A DNA stretch of 64,000 nucleotides from Martelella sp. NC20 (GTDB taxonomy: Bacteria; Pseudomonadota; Alphaproteobacteria; Rhizobiales; Rhizobiaceae): positions 2,964,001 through 3,028,000 of the forward strand of contig NZ_CP054861.1 of assembly GCF_013459645.1 (NCBI RefSeq). Reading direction: 5' to 3'. The notes beneath the pieces are model-generated. The model had not been told where the DNA came from and did not search any database. It saw only the letters and a program-made list of their open reading frames with translations. Shown piece after piece: positions 54,281-63,244 of the stretch (its first letter is position 1; each line of letters starts with the position of its first letter). The translations under genes and the position numbers were made by a program.

Positions 54281-55195
54281 ATGCGGGTGATGAACGCAAT
54301 GGCGAAAAGGACGGCGAAGAAATCCGGCAGGCGCGGGAAGAAATCCCCCTCGCTGATCGGGCGCACGGCGTCGTCGCTGGGCGGCATTGCGGCGCGCCAT
54401 CCGGGCAAGATCGGCGGCCCGCTGGTGTTCGGCGTGGTCTTCAGCTTCGTCTCGGCCAATGCGCTGTGGTATCAGCCGGGCCCGCATCCAAGCCCGATGA
54501 TGAAGACGCGGCAACCCTCCGACCCCTATGCCGTTCCCGGCCGCCGGATGGCGGAGCCGACCGAGTTCGAGAGCTTCCGCATCGAACTCGAACAGGACGA
54601 GACCGGACCAAAGGACGATCTGGTTGCCATCCTGGAGCAGGTGGAGGCCAATCCGCCGCAGCCTGCCGTAGCTGAAAACGATGTGGCGGTCCCGGCGCCA
54701 AAGCCGCAACCGACTGATGACGAGCCCGATATACGCGCCCTGCAGCAGGCGCTTGCGGACAGGGGCTACTACAAGGGCAAGCCGGATGGGGTGACCGGCC
54801 CGCTGACGGAAGCCGCGATCAAGGCCTTCCAGAGCGATAGCGGTATCCGGCCCACCGGAGAGGCCGATGATGAGGTCGTGGCGCTCCTCAGCGTGTCCGC
54901 GCCGCTGCCGGAACCTCGGCCGGAGGCTGCGTCCGCGTCGGGCGACCCGATCGGTGAAATTCTGAAGGACCCGACGCCTGCGGGCAGTGTCGAGGTCACC
55001 GCCGCCGATCCGATGGTGATCGAGATCCAGCGCGGGCTGGTGAATATCGCCTATGACGGCGTTGTCGTCGACGGCGTTGCCGGGGCGACGACGCGGGCGG
55101 CCATCCTCGAGTTCCAGAAACACTACCGGCTGGCGGAAACCGGCCAGCCGAGCGAACAGGTGCGCGACAAGCTCCGGGAGATCGGCGCGCTTTAG
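54281..55195 (+). CDS. Membrane-anchored peptidoglycan-binding protein
   Basis: A protein of about 304 aa with a very basic N-terminus, one hydrophobic segment (IGGPLVFGVVFSFVSANALW), a proline-rich linker, and two PG_binding_1 domains: IRALQQALADRGYYKGKPDG (about 152-205) and MVIEIQRGLVNIAYDGVVVD (about 245-300). It probably tethers the inner membrane to the wall. Starts at GTG 54251, ATG 54281, 54290 and 54299 are all possible; none has a strong ribosome site. No catalytic domain is attached, so it may guide a partner enzyme. Confidence 0.8.
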   Translation: MRVMNAMAKRTAKKSGRRGKKSPSLIGRTASSLGGIAARHPGKIGGPLVFGVVFSFVSANALWYQPGPHPSPMMKTRQPSDPYAVPGRRMAEPTEFESFRIELEQDETGPKDDLVAILEQVEANPPQPAVAENDVAVPAPKPQPTDDEPDIRALQQALADRGYYKGKPDGVTGPLTEAAIKAFQSDSGIRPTGEADDEVVALLSVSAPLPEPRPEAASASGDPIGEILKDPTPAGSVEVTAADPMVIEIQRGLVNIAYDGVVVDGVAGATTRAAILEFQKHYRLAETGQPSEQVRDKLREIGAL

Positions 55196-55306
55196 AGCGC
55201 TCCATTCCAACCTGAAGATATCAAACCGCGATCGATCTCTCGTTGCTTCCCGTTGCAAAAAGCCTGATCATCGGGCGTGCCACACTCAAATCGTGGAGAA
55301 CCTGCC

Positions 55307-55654
55307 ATGCGCCTTCGTTCTGATTTTTTTGCCTCGGCGCTGGTGCGCGACGCCTTTGCCAAAGGCGGCTTTGCCGTGATCGAGCGCAAGGGCGCAAGCG
55401 AGGCCGGGGCAATCGCGATCCGGCAGATTTTCCGCGATGGCACGGAAACGCTCTATCTGCCGGCGCCGCAGAGCTTTGCGGAGGAGGGTGTTCAGGACCG
55501 GATTTTCGAGGCCCGGCTGAAGGCGGCTTCAACCGAAGAGGTGGCGAGGATGCTGGAACGCGAGGTGCGCTTCGACAGCGACCTCTGGGTGGTCGTGCTG
55601 GAATGCGAGGATATCGACGGCTTTTTTACCGTCGTCGATGAGGAGCAGGGCTGA
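55307..55654 (+). CDS. DUF1491 family protein
   Basis: A 115 aa protein starting MRLRSDFFASALVRDAFAKG, with GGAG upstream of ATG 55307. The family pattern continues AVIERKGASEAGAIAIRQIF and ends with DSDLWVVVLECEDIDGFFTV. It is a small cytoplasmic protein widespread in alphaproteobacteria with no established function. It follows the peptidoglycan-binding gene by 111 bases, its usual neighbour. Confidence 0.88.
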   Translation: MRLRSDFFASALVRDAFAKGGFAVIERKGASEAGAIAIRQIFRDGTETLYLPAPQSFAEEGVQDRIFEARLKAASTEEVARMLEREVRFDSDLWVVVLECEDIDGFFTVVDEEQG

Positions 55655-55710
55655 GCGGAGCTCAGCCTGATGACAAACTCCTCGAGCAATCACGGGGTTG
55701 TCTCATTCTC

Positions 55711-55826
55711 CGCGGCCATCCCGGCCCTGGGCCGGGATCCGGTAAGCAAGTCCTTGCGCAAAAGGACTTTTCTTCGAGATTCACGACAAGCGGCCCTGGA
55801 TGCCGGCTCAAGGCCGGCATGACGGA
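55711..55826. repeat. Composite palindromic repeat with inner hairpin
   Basis: The left block (about 55711-55740, CATCCCGGCCCTGGGCCGGG) and the right block (about 55790-55825, ATGCCGGCTCAAGGCCGGCA) are imperfect reverse complements and each is itself palindromic. Between them AAGTCCTT (55748 region) pairs with AAGGACTT. It belongs to the same GTCATGC...-type alphaproteobacterial repeat class as 33601-33697. Confidence 0.7.
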
Positions 55827-55877
55827 GGGTTTTGGGGGGATGGCATCGTCGTCTGAGCGGCGCTTCCTGTGCTTAGA

Positions 55878-55978
55878 GTTTGTCAGGGAAAAGTGGAATC
55901 CGGTTTTCCCGAAAAGACAAACGAAAACAAATAAACCTAGAGTCTGTCTGGTTCGATTTGAACCTGACAGACTCTAGG
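55878..55978. repeat. Two-hairpin palindromic repeat
   Basis: Hairpin 1: GTTTGTC (55878-55884) and GGGAAAA against TTTTCCC and GACAAAC (55916-55922). Hairpin 2: CCTAGAGTCTGTCTGGTTC (55936-55954) against GAACCTGACAGACTCTAGG (55960-55978), with one mismatch and a five-base loop. Same style as the element at 23115-23219. Together with the preceding repeat it fills 55655-56003; no gene was seen. Confidence 0.8.
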
Positions 55979-56003
55979 GTAGGGAAGCCGGGGCGAACGC
56001 GGT

Positions 56004-56960
56004 TCAGGCCGAGCGGCGCGCCGCTTCCTGTTTCTCGGCGGCGATCCGGGTTTCCCGCTCGCGCTCGGCCTGCCAGTCGAGCAGTTGCTGAATGCAGACG
56101 GCCGGTTTCAGCGCCCCCACGAGCTTTTCGACCGCGAACTCGGTGGTTTCGTCATCCCGCCGGTCGATCCTGGCGATGCGGGGCAGAACGTAGCGCGTGT
56201 CCTCGGCGTTCATGCCCAGTGCGATCAGGGCGACTCCAAGGCGCTGTCCGGTCGGTTCATCGAGAATGCGGCGGGCAAGCACCTTGTCGCCGCCAAGCGC
56301 GCGGGCGAAGGTTTCGCTGAAGAACGGCTTCTCGGCGCGCCGCGCGAAGCGGACCAGCAATGCGGTCTGCAACTCGGTGAGCGTGGAAACGCCGAGGCGG
56401 TCGGCATCGCCGGTTCCGGCGACCATGGCTTTCAGCGTTCGGCGCAACGCCTCGCTGTCATCGCGGGTGCCGGTGTCGATATCGAAGTTTCCGGCGGGCT
56501 CGTGGCGTTCTTCCTCGCGTCGTGCGCCGATCAGCGCCTGTATGACCTTTTGCGAAAGGTCCGGGCGGTGGATGATCGCGCGGATATGCTCTTCGGTCGT
56601 GGCCTCGATCAGGGCGATCAGCGTATCGTCGGCAATGGCGGGCGAGCGGGCGAGAAAGGGGGCCGCGACCGCGATCTCGCGGCCGCCGATATAGCGGCAG
56701 ACATCCTGGGGCACATGGGCGTGGCAGGAAAGGGCTGCGACCGCCTGGCGGCGCGCCTCCGGCGACGATGCCTCGTAGACCGGGGCGAACAGTTCGGCAA
56801 AGCGCCTGCGCTCGGCAGCACTCGGATTGTCGAGCGAGCCGAAGCCCGAAACCGTTGCCATCAGCACGACATCGAGATTGCGCGTATTCTTCAGCCCTTC
56901 TAGTTCCCGATACCGATCGACCAAGGCCGTACTCCCCGACAAATGTCTTCTATCAGACAA
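56004..56960 (-). CDS. DUF2336 family protein
   Basis: A 318 aa all-helical protein matching DUF2336 in pattern: VSGFGSLDNPSAAERRRFAE, LFAPVYEASSPEARRQAVAA and later SKFPAGS-free helical repeats resembling HEAT repeats (IADDTLIALIEATTEEHIRA). Related to no enzyme that I can name. The C-terminal end QLLDWQAERERETRIAAEKQ is a charged coiled-coil-like helix. TTAACCAT lies 30-37 bases upstream of its start (56990-56997), a suitable CtrA promoter position. Confidence 0.8.
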   Translation of the reverse strand: MSDRRHLSGSTALVDRYRELEGLKNTRNLDVVLMATVSGFGSLDNPSAAERRRFAELFAPVYEASSPEARRQAVAALSCHAHVPQDVCRYIGGREIAVAAPFLARSPAIADDTLIALIEATTEEHIRAIIHRPDLSQKVIQALIGARREEERHEPAGNFDIDTGTRDDSEALRRTLKAMVAGTGDADRLGVSTLTELQTALLVRFARRAEKPFFSETFARALGGDKVLARRILDEPTGQRLGVALIALGMNAEDTRYVLPRIARIDRRDDETTEFAVEKLVGALKPAVCIQQLLDWQAERERETRIAAEKQEAARRSA

Positions 56961-56989
56961 CAGGTTAGGGAGAAAACGTTATAAAGATG

Positions 56990-56997
56990 TTAACCAT
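56990..56997 (+). promoter_or_regulatory. CtrA-like half-site upstream of the DUF2336 gene
   Basis: TTAACCAT, an exact match to the CtrA half-site, 30 bases before the DUF2336 start codon. The half-site can occur by chance, but the position fits a regulated promoter. Confidence 0.35.
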
Positions 56998-57079
56998 AGC
57001 GGCAGGGAGGGGCAGGCGCTGGATGGCGGGCGTGTGCAGGGCCGCGCGGGAATCGGTTTCCCCGTTGAGGCAGGGCGGT

Positions 57080-57285
57080 TGCATATGGTTTCACCGCACA
57101 GCCCCCAGGTCTTCTCGCCCCGGAGGGGAGAGATGTCGCGACAGCGACAGTGAGGGGCGAGTCCATCCACACGAACGCCCTCACGTTTGGAAATGCTGCC
57201 CACTGCCCCTTTCGGGGCATCTCTCCCGCAGGCGGGAGAGAATATTGGGAGCAAGCGGCCTGGCATATGCGATTACCCTGACCCT
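57080..57285. repeat. Mosaic intergenic repeat, copy D (inverted relative to copy C)
   Basis: Reads AGGTCTTCTCGCCCCGGAGG, then ATGTCGCGACAGCGACAGTG, CATCTCTCCCGCAGGCGGGA, and AATATTGGGAGCAAGCGGCC, i.e. the blocks of copy C (39485-39690) in reverse complement. The remainder of 56961-57323 shows no gene. Confidence 0.8.
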
Positions 57286-57323
57286 CAAAGGGCTAATCGT
57301 GGCTGAAAGGCCTGAGATGAACT

Positions 57324-58088
57324 TCAGATCGCCAGATATTCCTCGCGCAGTTCCTGATTGTCCAGCACTTCGGCGGCGGCGCCGGAGAATACGATCTGGC
57401 CGGTGTCCATGATCACCGCCTTGTCGGAGAGGCGAAGGGCGGCGACGGCGTTCTGCTCGACGATGATGGTGGTGATGCCGAGGTCGCGGATCTGGCGGAC
57501 GATCTTTTCGATCTCGTGGACGATGACGGGGGCAAGGCCCTCATAGGGCTCGTCGAGGAACAGGATCTTGATGTCGCGGGCGAGCGCTCTTGCCACGGCG
57601 AGCATCTGCTGTTCGCCGCCGGACATGGTCACGGCGTCCTGCTTGCGGCGCTCGGCAAGGCGCGGGAAGTGATCGTAGATCTTTTCGATCGGCCAGCCCT
57701 TTTCGCCGGAGACCTGGGCGAGGACGAGATTTTCCTCGACGGTCAGCCCACCGATGATGCGGCGATCCTCGGGCACGAGCTGGACCCCGGATTTCGCCGC
57801 CTGGAAGGCGCGCCGGTTATGGAGCGGTTCGCCATCGAGCCAGATCTCGCCGCTTTTCAGCGTCGGGTTGTCCAGGCGGGCAAGCGTCCGCAGCGTCGTG
57901 GTCTTGCCGGCGCCGTTGCGGCCGAGAAGAGACAGCACCTCGCCCTTCGCGATATCGAAGGAGATGCCCTGAACGATATAACTTTCGCCGTACCAGGCGT
58001 GAATATCCCGGACGCTGAAGAATGCATCGCCGTTTTCGCTGGCCATCCGCTCTTGCTCCTCGCCGAAACTGTTCCTGTGCATGTTCAT
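57324..58088 (-). CDS. livF: LivF-type ABC transporter ATP-binding protein
   Basis: A 254 aa ATPase of a branched-chain-amino-acid/amide importer (HAAT family). Walker A is GRNGAGKTT, the signature MSGGEQQ, Walker B ILFLDEPYEG, with the H-loop in IIVEQNAV typical of LivF. ATG 58088 overlaps the livG stop (ATGA); internal starts at 58082 and 58046 (MASENGDAFF) are possible because the first 14 residues look non-conserved. Last gene of livHMGF on this strand. Confidence 0.93.
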   Translation of the reverse strand: MNMHRNSFGEEQERMASENGDAFFSVRDIHAWYGESYIVQGISFDIAKGEVLSLLGRNGAGKTTTLRTLARLDNPTLKSGEIWLDGEPLHNRRAFQAAKSGVQLVPEDRRIIGGLTVEENLVLAQVSGEKGWPIEKIYDHFPRLAERRKQDAVTMSGGEQQMLAVARALARDIKILFLDEPYEGLAPVIVHEIEKIVRQIRDLGITTIIVEQNAVAALRLSDKAVIMDTGQIVFSGAAAEVLDNQELREEYLAI

Positions 58089-58852
58089 GTATCGGACTCC
58101 CCGAGATAGGCTTCTCTGACCTTCGGGTTGCCGCGCACTTCATCGGGAGAACCTTCCGCGATGATGCGGCCCTGGGCAAGCACCGAAATCTTGTCGGCAA
58201 GCGAGAACACCACATGCATGTCGTGCTCGATGATGACCTTGGTCATGCCGCGCGCCTTGATGCGCTGAAGCAGTTCGATGGTGCGGTTGGTATCATGGCG
58301 CGCCATGCCGGCGGTGGGCTCGTCGAGCAGCAGCAGCTTCGGCTTCTGGATCAGGCACATGGCAAGCTCCAGCCGGCGCTTGTCGCCGCGCGACAGCGAG
58401 CCCGCCTCGTGATGGCGGCGGGCGGCAAGGCCGATGTCCTCAAGCGTTGCCTCGGCCTCCTCGCGCAGTTCGTGTTCGCCGGAAAGCGCGCGGATCGCGT
58501 TCAGCCGGAAGGCGCCGTCGCGGCGGGCGAAGGCGGGGATCATGACGTTTTCGACGAGCGTCAGGTCGGGGAAGATTTCCGGCGTCTGGAAAACGCGCGA
58601 CACGCCCATCTGATTGATCTCGTGAGGGGCGTGCCCGGTCAGCGTCTTGCCGTCGAACACCACCTTGCCGTGGGTGGGCTTCAGGCGGCCGATGCAGACA
58701 TTGAGCAGGGTCGACTTGCCGGCGCCATTGGGGCCGATGATGGCGTGGACCTTGCCGCTTTCGACCTCGAGATTGACATCGGACAGCGCGCGCAGGCCGC
58801 CGAAGCTCTTGTGGACGTCGTCGACATGGAGGACGATGTTGTTTTCGGCCAT
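58085..58852 (-). CDS. livG: LivG-type ABC transporter ATP-binding protein
   Basis: A 255 aa ATPase with Walker A GPNGAGKST, signature LSRGDKRRLELAM and Walker B LLLLDEPTAGM, the LivG pattern, plus a LivG-type Q-loop VSRVFQTPEIFPDLTLVENV. It works as a heterodimer with LivF. It follows livM by four bases. Confidence 0.93.
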   Translation of the reverse strand: MAENNIVLHVDDVHKSFGGLRALSDVNLEVESGKVHAIIGPNGAGKSTLLNVCIGRLKPTHGKVVFDGKTLTGHAPHEINQMGVSRVFQTPEIFPDLTLVENVMIPAFARRDGAFRLNAIRALSGEHELREEAEATLEDIGLAARRHHEAGSLSRGDKRRLELAMCLIQKPKLLLLDEPTAGMARHDTNRTIELLQRIKARGMTKVIIEHDMHVVFSLADKISVLAQGRIIAEGSPDEVRGNPKVREAYLGESDT

Positions 58853-58856
58853 GGTG

Positions 58857-60002
58857 TTACTCCGCGGGCTGGGCTTCGGCGACGGATTGCTGCTTCTCGG
58901 CGTCGCCTCCGCCTCCGAAACGGGCTCTGATCCGCTTGACGCCTTCCATGATGCCGCCGGGCAGGAAGATCACGATCGCCATGAAGATCAGTCCGAGCGT
59001 CAGGTGCCAGCCTTCGCCGACGAACAGCGACAGGAGCTTGACCACCGGGGTCTCGATCGCGCCCGGCAGGAAGGAGAAGGTCTGGTGCAGGGCCTGCTCG
59101 TTGAAGGACGAGAAGATGTTTTCGAAATATTTGATGACCACCGCGCCGATGACGGGGCCGACCAGCGTGCCGACGCCGCCGAGAATGGTCATCAGCACGA
59201 CTTCGCCGGACGCGGTCCACTGCATGCGTTCGGCACCCGCAAGCGGATCGGTGACCGCCATCAACGCGCCGGCGAGACCTGCGAACATGCCGGAAATGAT
59301 GAAGGCGGAGCGCAGGTAAGGTCGGGTGTTGAAGCCGGTATACATCATCCGGTTCTGGTTCGATTTCACCGCCTTCAGCATCATGCCGAAGGGCGAGCGG
59401 AAGATGCGGATGGTGAGGTAGAAGCAGATCAGGAGGGCGATGGCGCAGAAATAGAAGCCCGGATAGCCCTGCAGTTCGAGGCCGAAGAAATCGGGAGACG
59501 GCAGGCCGGCGCCGGCTGGAAAGAACATCCGGTCGAGGATGCGCGGATCATTGTGCGAAAGCTGCAGGCCGGTCTCGCCGTTGGTGATCGGGGTCAGAAC
59601 CGAATAGGCGAGATTGTAGCTCATCTGGGCGAAGGCGAGCGTCAGGATCGAGAAATAGATGCCCGAGCGGCGGAGCGTCACGAAACCGATGACGGCGGCG
59701 AAGACGCCCGAACAGATCATCGCGAACAGGACCGCGGGGATCGCGTTCATGGTCAAAAGCTTGAACGACCAGACGGCAGCGTAGGAGCCGACGCCAAGAA
59801 AGGCGGCGTGACCGAAGGAAAGATAGCCGGTCAGCCCGAACAGGATGTTGAAGCCGATGGCGAAGATGCCGAAGATCGCGAATTTCTGCAGGAGCGCCGG
59901 ATAGGCGGCTCCGAGCGGCATGAACAATATGGGAGCGGCGAGCACGATGCCTGAGAAGATGGCAAACAGCAGCCAGTCGGTGCGGGAGAGATTGGCGAAC
60001 AT
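58857..60002 (-). CDS. livM: LivM-type ABC transporter permease
   Basis: A 381 aa inner-membrane permease of the BPD_transp_2 family with about ten transmembrane segments. Signatures: [20 protein letters not shown] (about residues 54-73) and the coupling-loop [16 protein letters not shown] region; [20 protein letters not shown] follows. A charged tail ending [13 protein letters not shown] extends beyond the last helix. Six bases separate it from livH. Confidence 0.93.
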   Translation of the reverse strand: MFANLSRTDWLLFAIFSGIVLAAPILFMPLGAAYPALLQKFAIFGIFAIGFNILFGLTGYLSFGHAAFLGVGSYAAVWSFKLLTMNAIPAVLFAMICSGVFAAVIGFVTLRRSGIYFSILTLAFAQMSYNLAYSVLTPITNGETGLQLSHNDPRILDRMFFPAGAGLPSPDFFGLELQGYPGFYFCAIALLICFYLTIRIFRSPFGMMLKAVKSNQNRMMYTGFNTRPYLRSAFIISGMFAGLAGALMAVTDPLAGAERMQWTASGEVVLMTILGGVGTLVGPVIGAVVIKYFENIFSSFNEQALHQTFSFLPGAIETPVVKLLSLFVGEGWHLTLGLIFMAIVIFLPGGIMEGVKRIRARFGGGGDAEKQQSVAEAQPAE

Positions 60003-60008
60003 GCGGAT

Positions 60009-61025
60009 CTAGTCCTCCATCACGCCGCGGCGGCCCATGAGCCCGCGCGGCATGGTCAAGAGAATGATGACGGCGACGAGGTAGATGATGACCTGATCGA
60101 TGCCGGGAATGATGCTTTTGATCTCGTTCATCGAGGCAAAGGATTGCAGGATGCCAAGGGTGAAGCCGGCAACCACCGCTCCCGGAAGCGATCCCATGCC
60201 GCCGACGACGACAACCACGAAGCTCAGGACCAGGAAGTCCATGCCCATGTGGTAGTTCGGCGGCAGGATCGGGGTGTACATCACGCCGGCGATACCCGCG
60301 ACCACGGCTGCAATGCCGAAGACCACGGTGAAGCGCTTTTCGATGTCGATGCCGAGCAGGCCGACGGTTTCACGATCGCGCATGCCGGCGCGCACCACCA
60401 TGCCGTAGGTGGTGAACTGCAGGAAGGCGAACACGGCCCCGATGATGGCAAGCGCGGTGACGAAATAGATCAGGCGCCACCATGGATAGACGATGAACGA
60501 ATCAGCCATGCCGATCCAGGCGCCGATATTGGCGGTGCCGGAAAAGGCCGACGGGGCCATTTGCGGGATCGGGTTGGCGCCGAAGAACTTCTTGATGATT
60601 TCCTGCAGCACGATGGCAAGGCCGAAGGTGACCAGAATCTGGTCGGCATGCGGGCGCTTATAGAAGAACCGGATCAGGCCGCGCTCCATGACCAGGCCGA
60701 TCAGCAGCATGACCGGGATCGCGAGCAGGATCGACAAGGGCACGGACCAGTTGATGATGGCAGCTCCGGTATCGCCGAAGGCGTATTCCATGTAGGGGAT
60801 CGATCGCGGCGCAAACAGCGCGCCCTCGGCCTTGGGCGGCTGGACCGGCCAGGAGATCAGCGCGTTGAAGGCGACGGCGCAAAACGCGCCGAGCATGAAC
60901 AGCGCGCCATGGGCGAAGTTGACCACGCCGAGCGTGCCGAAGACCAGGGTGAGGCCAAGGGCGATCAGCGAGTAGGCCGCCCCCTTGTCCAGACCGTTCA
61001 GTATTTGAATGATGATGGCGTCCAT
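60009..61025 (-). CDS. livH: LivH-type ABC transporter permease
   Basis: A 338 aa permease with about eight transmembrane segments: LNGLDKGAAYSLIALGLTLV and FGTLGVVNFAHGALFMLGAF (family N-terminus), and the C-terminal VVVVGGMGSLPGAVVAGFTL. An insertion at about residues 62-95 (WPVQPPKAEGALFAPRSIPY) extends the first periplasmic loop compared with E. coli LivH. Permease pair with LivM. It starts 76 bases after the binding-protein gene stop. Confidence 0.93.
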   Translation of the reverse strand: MDAIIIQILNGLDKGAAYSLIALGLTLVFGTLGVVNFAHGALFMLGAFCAVAFNALISWPVQPPKAEGALFAPRSIPYMEYAFGDTGAAIINWSVPLSILLAIPVMLLIGLVMERGLIRFFYKRPHADQILVTFGLAIVLQEIIKKFFGANPIPQMAPSAFSGTANIGAWIGMADSFIVYPWWRLIYFVTALAIIGAVFAFLQFTTYGMVVRAGMRDRETVGLLGIDIEKRFTVVFGIAAVVAGIAGVMYTPILPPNYHMGMDFLVLSFVVVVVGGMGSLPGAVVAGFTLGILQSFASMNEIKSIIPGIDQVIIYLVAVIILLTMPRGLMGRRGVMED

Positions 61026-61101
61026 AAACGGCTATCCGCTGTTGAGATGCACGGGACCGGGCGCCGTTGCTGCACCCGGCCCGTTGTTCATCTGGCTGAG
61101 A

Positions 61102-62451
61102 TCAGCACTGCTTGGCCGTATCGGGCCCAAGCTCGCCGCCAAAGATCGACGGGTCGTAATCGACCTGCGCCCGGGGAACGATCTTGACCAGTTTCAGCAG
61201 GTCGTATTCGTTCTGCGGATCCGGGTTGCCGCGCACGACGAGGCAGTCCTTCATGCACTGGTGGTCGGCGGCGCGGTAAAGCGTCGGGCCATTGCCGAGA
61301 CCGTCGAATTCGAAGCCCTCGAGCGCCTTGATGACTTCAGGTGCGAAGAAGGTACCGGCGCGCTCGACGGCATCGGCATAAAGCAGGGCCTGGACGTAGC
61401 AGGTCTGGGCCGCCTGGGACGGCGGGAAGCCGTATTCGGCGCCGAAGGACTGGACAAAGGCCGTGGTTCCGGCATCTTCCAGCGACCACAGCCAGTTGGC
61501 CGAGCCGAGGATGTTCTGGGCGGCGGAACCCGCGCCCTTGGCCATCAGGTCGGAGAACAGCGGCACCACGATTTCGAAATTCTTGCCGTTGACCTGCTTG
61601 TCCTTGAGGCCGAACTGGACGGCCTGGGTCAGCGAGTTGACCATGTCGCCGCCGTAGTGATTGAGGATCAGCACATCGGCGCCGGAGTTCAGGACCGGGG
61701 TGATGTACTGCGAGAAGTCGCCGGCGCCGACGGGGGTTTTCACCGTCTGCACGGTTTCCCAGCCGAGCGCCTCGGTGGCGTTCTTCATCGATTCCTCCTG
61801 GGTCCAGCCCCAGGTGTAGTCGGCGGTCAGGTGATAGGCGCGGCGGTCCTTGCCGTATTCCTCGGCGAGAACCGGGCCGAGCGCTTCGCCGGACTGGTAG
61901 GCGTTGAAGAAATGACGGAAACCGTAGCGGCGCTTGTCCTTGCCGGTGGTGTCGTTGGAGTGCGTCAGGCCGGCCATGAAGATGACGCCCATGTCCTGGC
62001 AAAGGCTCTGCACCGCGACCGCGACGCCCGAGGACGAGCCGCCGGTGATCATGATCGCGCCGTCCTTCTCGATCATGCGCTTGGCGCCGTCGCGGGCGGC
62101 ATCGGACTTGGTCTGGGTGTCGCCGGTGACATAGTCGACCTTCTTGCCGAGGATGCCGTTGCCCTTCAGCGTCTTCGACGAGAAGGTGGCGAGCATGCCG
62201 CCGTCGCCTTCGCCGTTGAGGTGCTTGGCGGCAAGCTGCAGGGCCTTCAACTCGTCGAGGCCTTCATCGGCATAGGGACCGGTCTGTGGTACGTTGAAGC
62301 CGAGCACGACATTGCTGCCTGTCGGCATGTTGCAGGACATGTTGTCCTGGGCATAGGCGCCGCGGACGAAACTCATCGGCGCGGCGAGCGTGACGCCGGC
62401 CGCAGCACCTGCTCTCAGCAGGCTGCGCCGGTTCATGATAAAGCGAGACAT
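61102..62451 (-). CDS. ABC transporter substrate-binding protein (Peripla_BP_6), Tat signal
   Basis: A 449 aa periplasmic receptor for the adjacent LivHMGF-type importer. The N-terminus MSRFIMNRRSLLRAGAAAGV carries a twin-arginine motif (NRRSLL), so export is probably by Tat. The fold resembles LivJ-type proteins: TGPYADEGLDELKALQLAAK, VITGGSSSGVAVAVQSLCQD-like segment and ILNHYGGDMVNSLTQAVQFG. At 449 residues it is about 60-80 longer than E. coli LivJ, nearer to urea/amide-type receptors. Cysteines near both ends (MSCNMP; C-terminal KQC) might form a disulfide. Ligand unknown. Confidence 0.9.
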   Translation of the reverse strand: MSRFIMNRRSLLRAGAAAGVTLAAPMSFVRGAYAQDNMSCNMPTGSNVVLGFNVPQTGPYADEGLDELKALQLAAKHLNGEGDGGMLATFSSKTLKGNGILGKKVDYVTGDTQTKSDAARDGAKRMIEKDGAIMITGGSSSGVAVAVQSLCQDMGVIFMAGLTHSNDTTGKDKRRYGFRHFFNAYQSGEALGPVLAEEYGKDRRAYHLTADYTWGWTQEESMKNATEALGWETVQTVKTPVGAGDFSQYITPVLNSGADVLILNHYGGDMVNSLTQAVQFGLKDKQVNGKNFEIVVPLFSDLMAKGAGSAAQNILGSANWLWSLEDAGTTAFVQSFGAEYGFPPSQAAQTCYVQALLYADAVERAGTFFAPEVIKALEGFEFDGLGNGPTLYRAADHQCMKDCLVVRGNPDPQNEYDLLKLVKIVPRAQVDYDPSIFGGELGPDTAKQC

Positions 62452-62680
62452 TCAGACTCCTCCCAGGTCGTGAAAAGGGCTGCGCTCTCCTCAGCGCAGA
62501 AGCGCCCATATTCCGGAGCGCATGGGGGGGATGCTAGCAAGTGGTCAAATTGTGGCAATTGACCGAAAGTGATAAGACCTTTGTTTAAGTCAGTATTTAC
62601 TTACTTTTCTGCACCCTGACGACGGGTTGAAGCCATGGGGCGATGCGCGCATATAGGCGGTTCGGCTGAAGGGAAGAATG

Positions 62681-63154
62681 ATGGCTCAAGAAACTGGTGA
62701 ACCGTTCTGGCGGGTCAAGCGGCTCGATGAGATGGATAATCGCGAATGGGAGTCGCTGTGCGACGGTTGCGGGCTTTGCTGTCTGAACAAGCTGGAGGAT
62801 TGGGAGACGGGGGAGGTGGCTTTCACCTCGGTCGCCTGCCGGCTGCTGGACGGACATAGCTGTCAGTGTTCGGATTACGGGAACCGGAGGGTGATCGTGC
62901 CGGAGTGCATTCAACTCGATATCGAGGGCGTGGAGGAAATACCCTGGCTGCCGCCGACCTGCGCTTACCGGCTGGTCCATGAGGGGCAGGATCTTTACTG
63001 GTGGCATTATCTGGTTTCCGGAGACCGGGAGACGGTGCATCAGGCCGGTATCTCCGCGCGCGACAGGACCATCAGCGAGATGAAGGTGGCGGTGGAGGAC
63101 TATGAGGATTACCTGATCGAGTGGCCGGTGCTGACCGGTGAGAAGACCGGGTGA
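62681..63154 (+). CDS. YcgN-like cysteine-cluster protein
   Basis: A protein of about 157 aa of the UPF0260/YcgN family, with the conserved cysteines in LCDGCGLCCLNKL (about residues 27-39) and later VACRLLDGHSCQCSDY, which suggest a metal or Fe-S site. FWRVKRLDEMDNREWESLCD is the family opening. ATG 62681 is better spaced from GGGAAG than ATG 62678. Function unknown. It stands alone between the ABC importer and the small-RNA candidate. Confidence 0.9.
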   Translation: MAQETGEPFWRVKRLDEMDNREWESLCDGCGLCCLNKLEDWETGEVAFTSVACRLLDGHSCQCSDYGNRRVIVPECIQLDIEGVEEIPWLPPTCAYRLVHEGQDLYWWHYLVSGDRETVHQAGISARDRTISEMKVAVEDYEDYLIEWPVLTGEKTG

Positions 63155-63196
63155 CTTTCGCTTGGGATTTTACAAGATAAGAAAAAAAACCTAAGA

Positions 63197-63211
63197 TAGG
63201 AAAATAATCCT
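63197..63211. promoter_or_regulatory. 15-base palindromic motif TAGGAAAATAATCCT, copy 2
   Basis: Identical to 51818-51832. Its last base is the first T of a TTGACG -35-like box, so a protein bound here would meet RNA polymerase at this promoter. Confidence 0.45.
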
Positions 63212-63239
63212 TGACGGCGTAACGGTGCTTTGGTAGCTT
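63211..63239 (+). promoter_or_regulatory. Promoter-like sequence of an ORF-free unit
   Basis: TTGACG (63211-63216), 17-base spacer, TAGCTT (63234-63239). CTTGAC-N17-style spacing matches rhizobial housekeeping promoters; the -10 is partial. Confidence 0.5.
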
Positions 63240-63244
63240 CTGGC

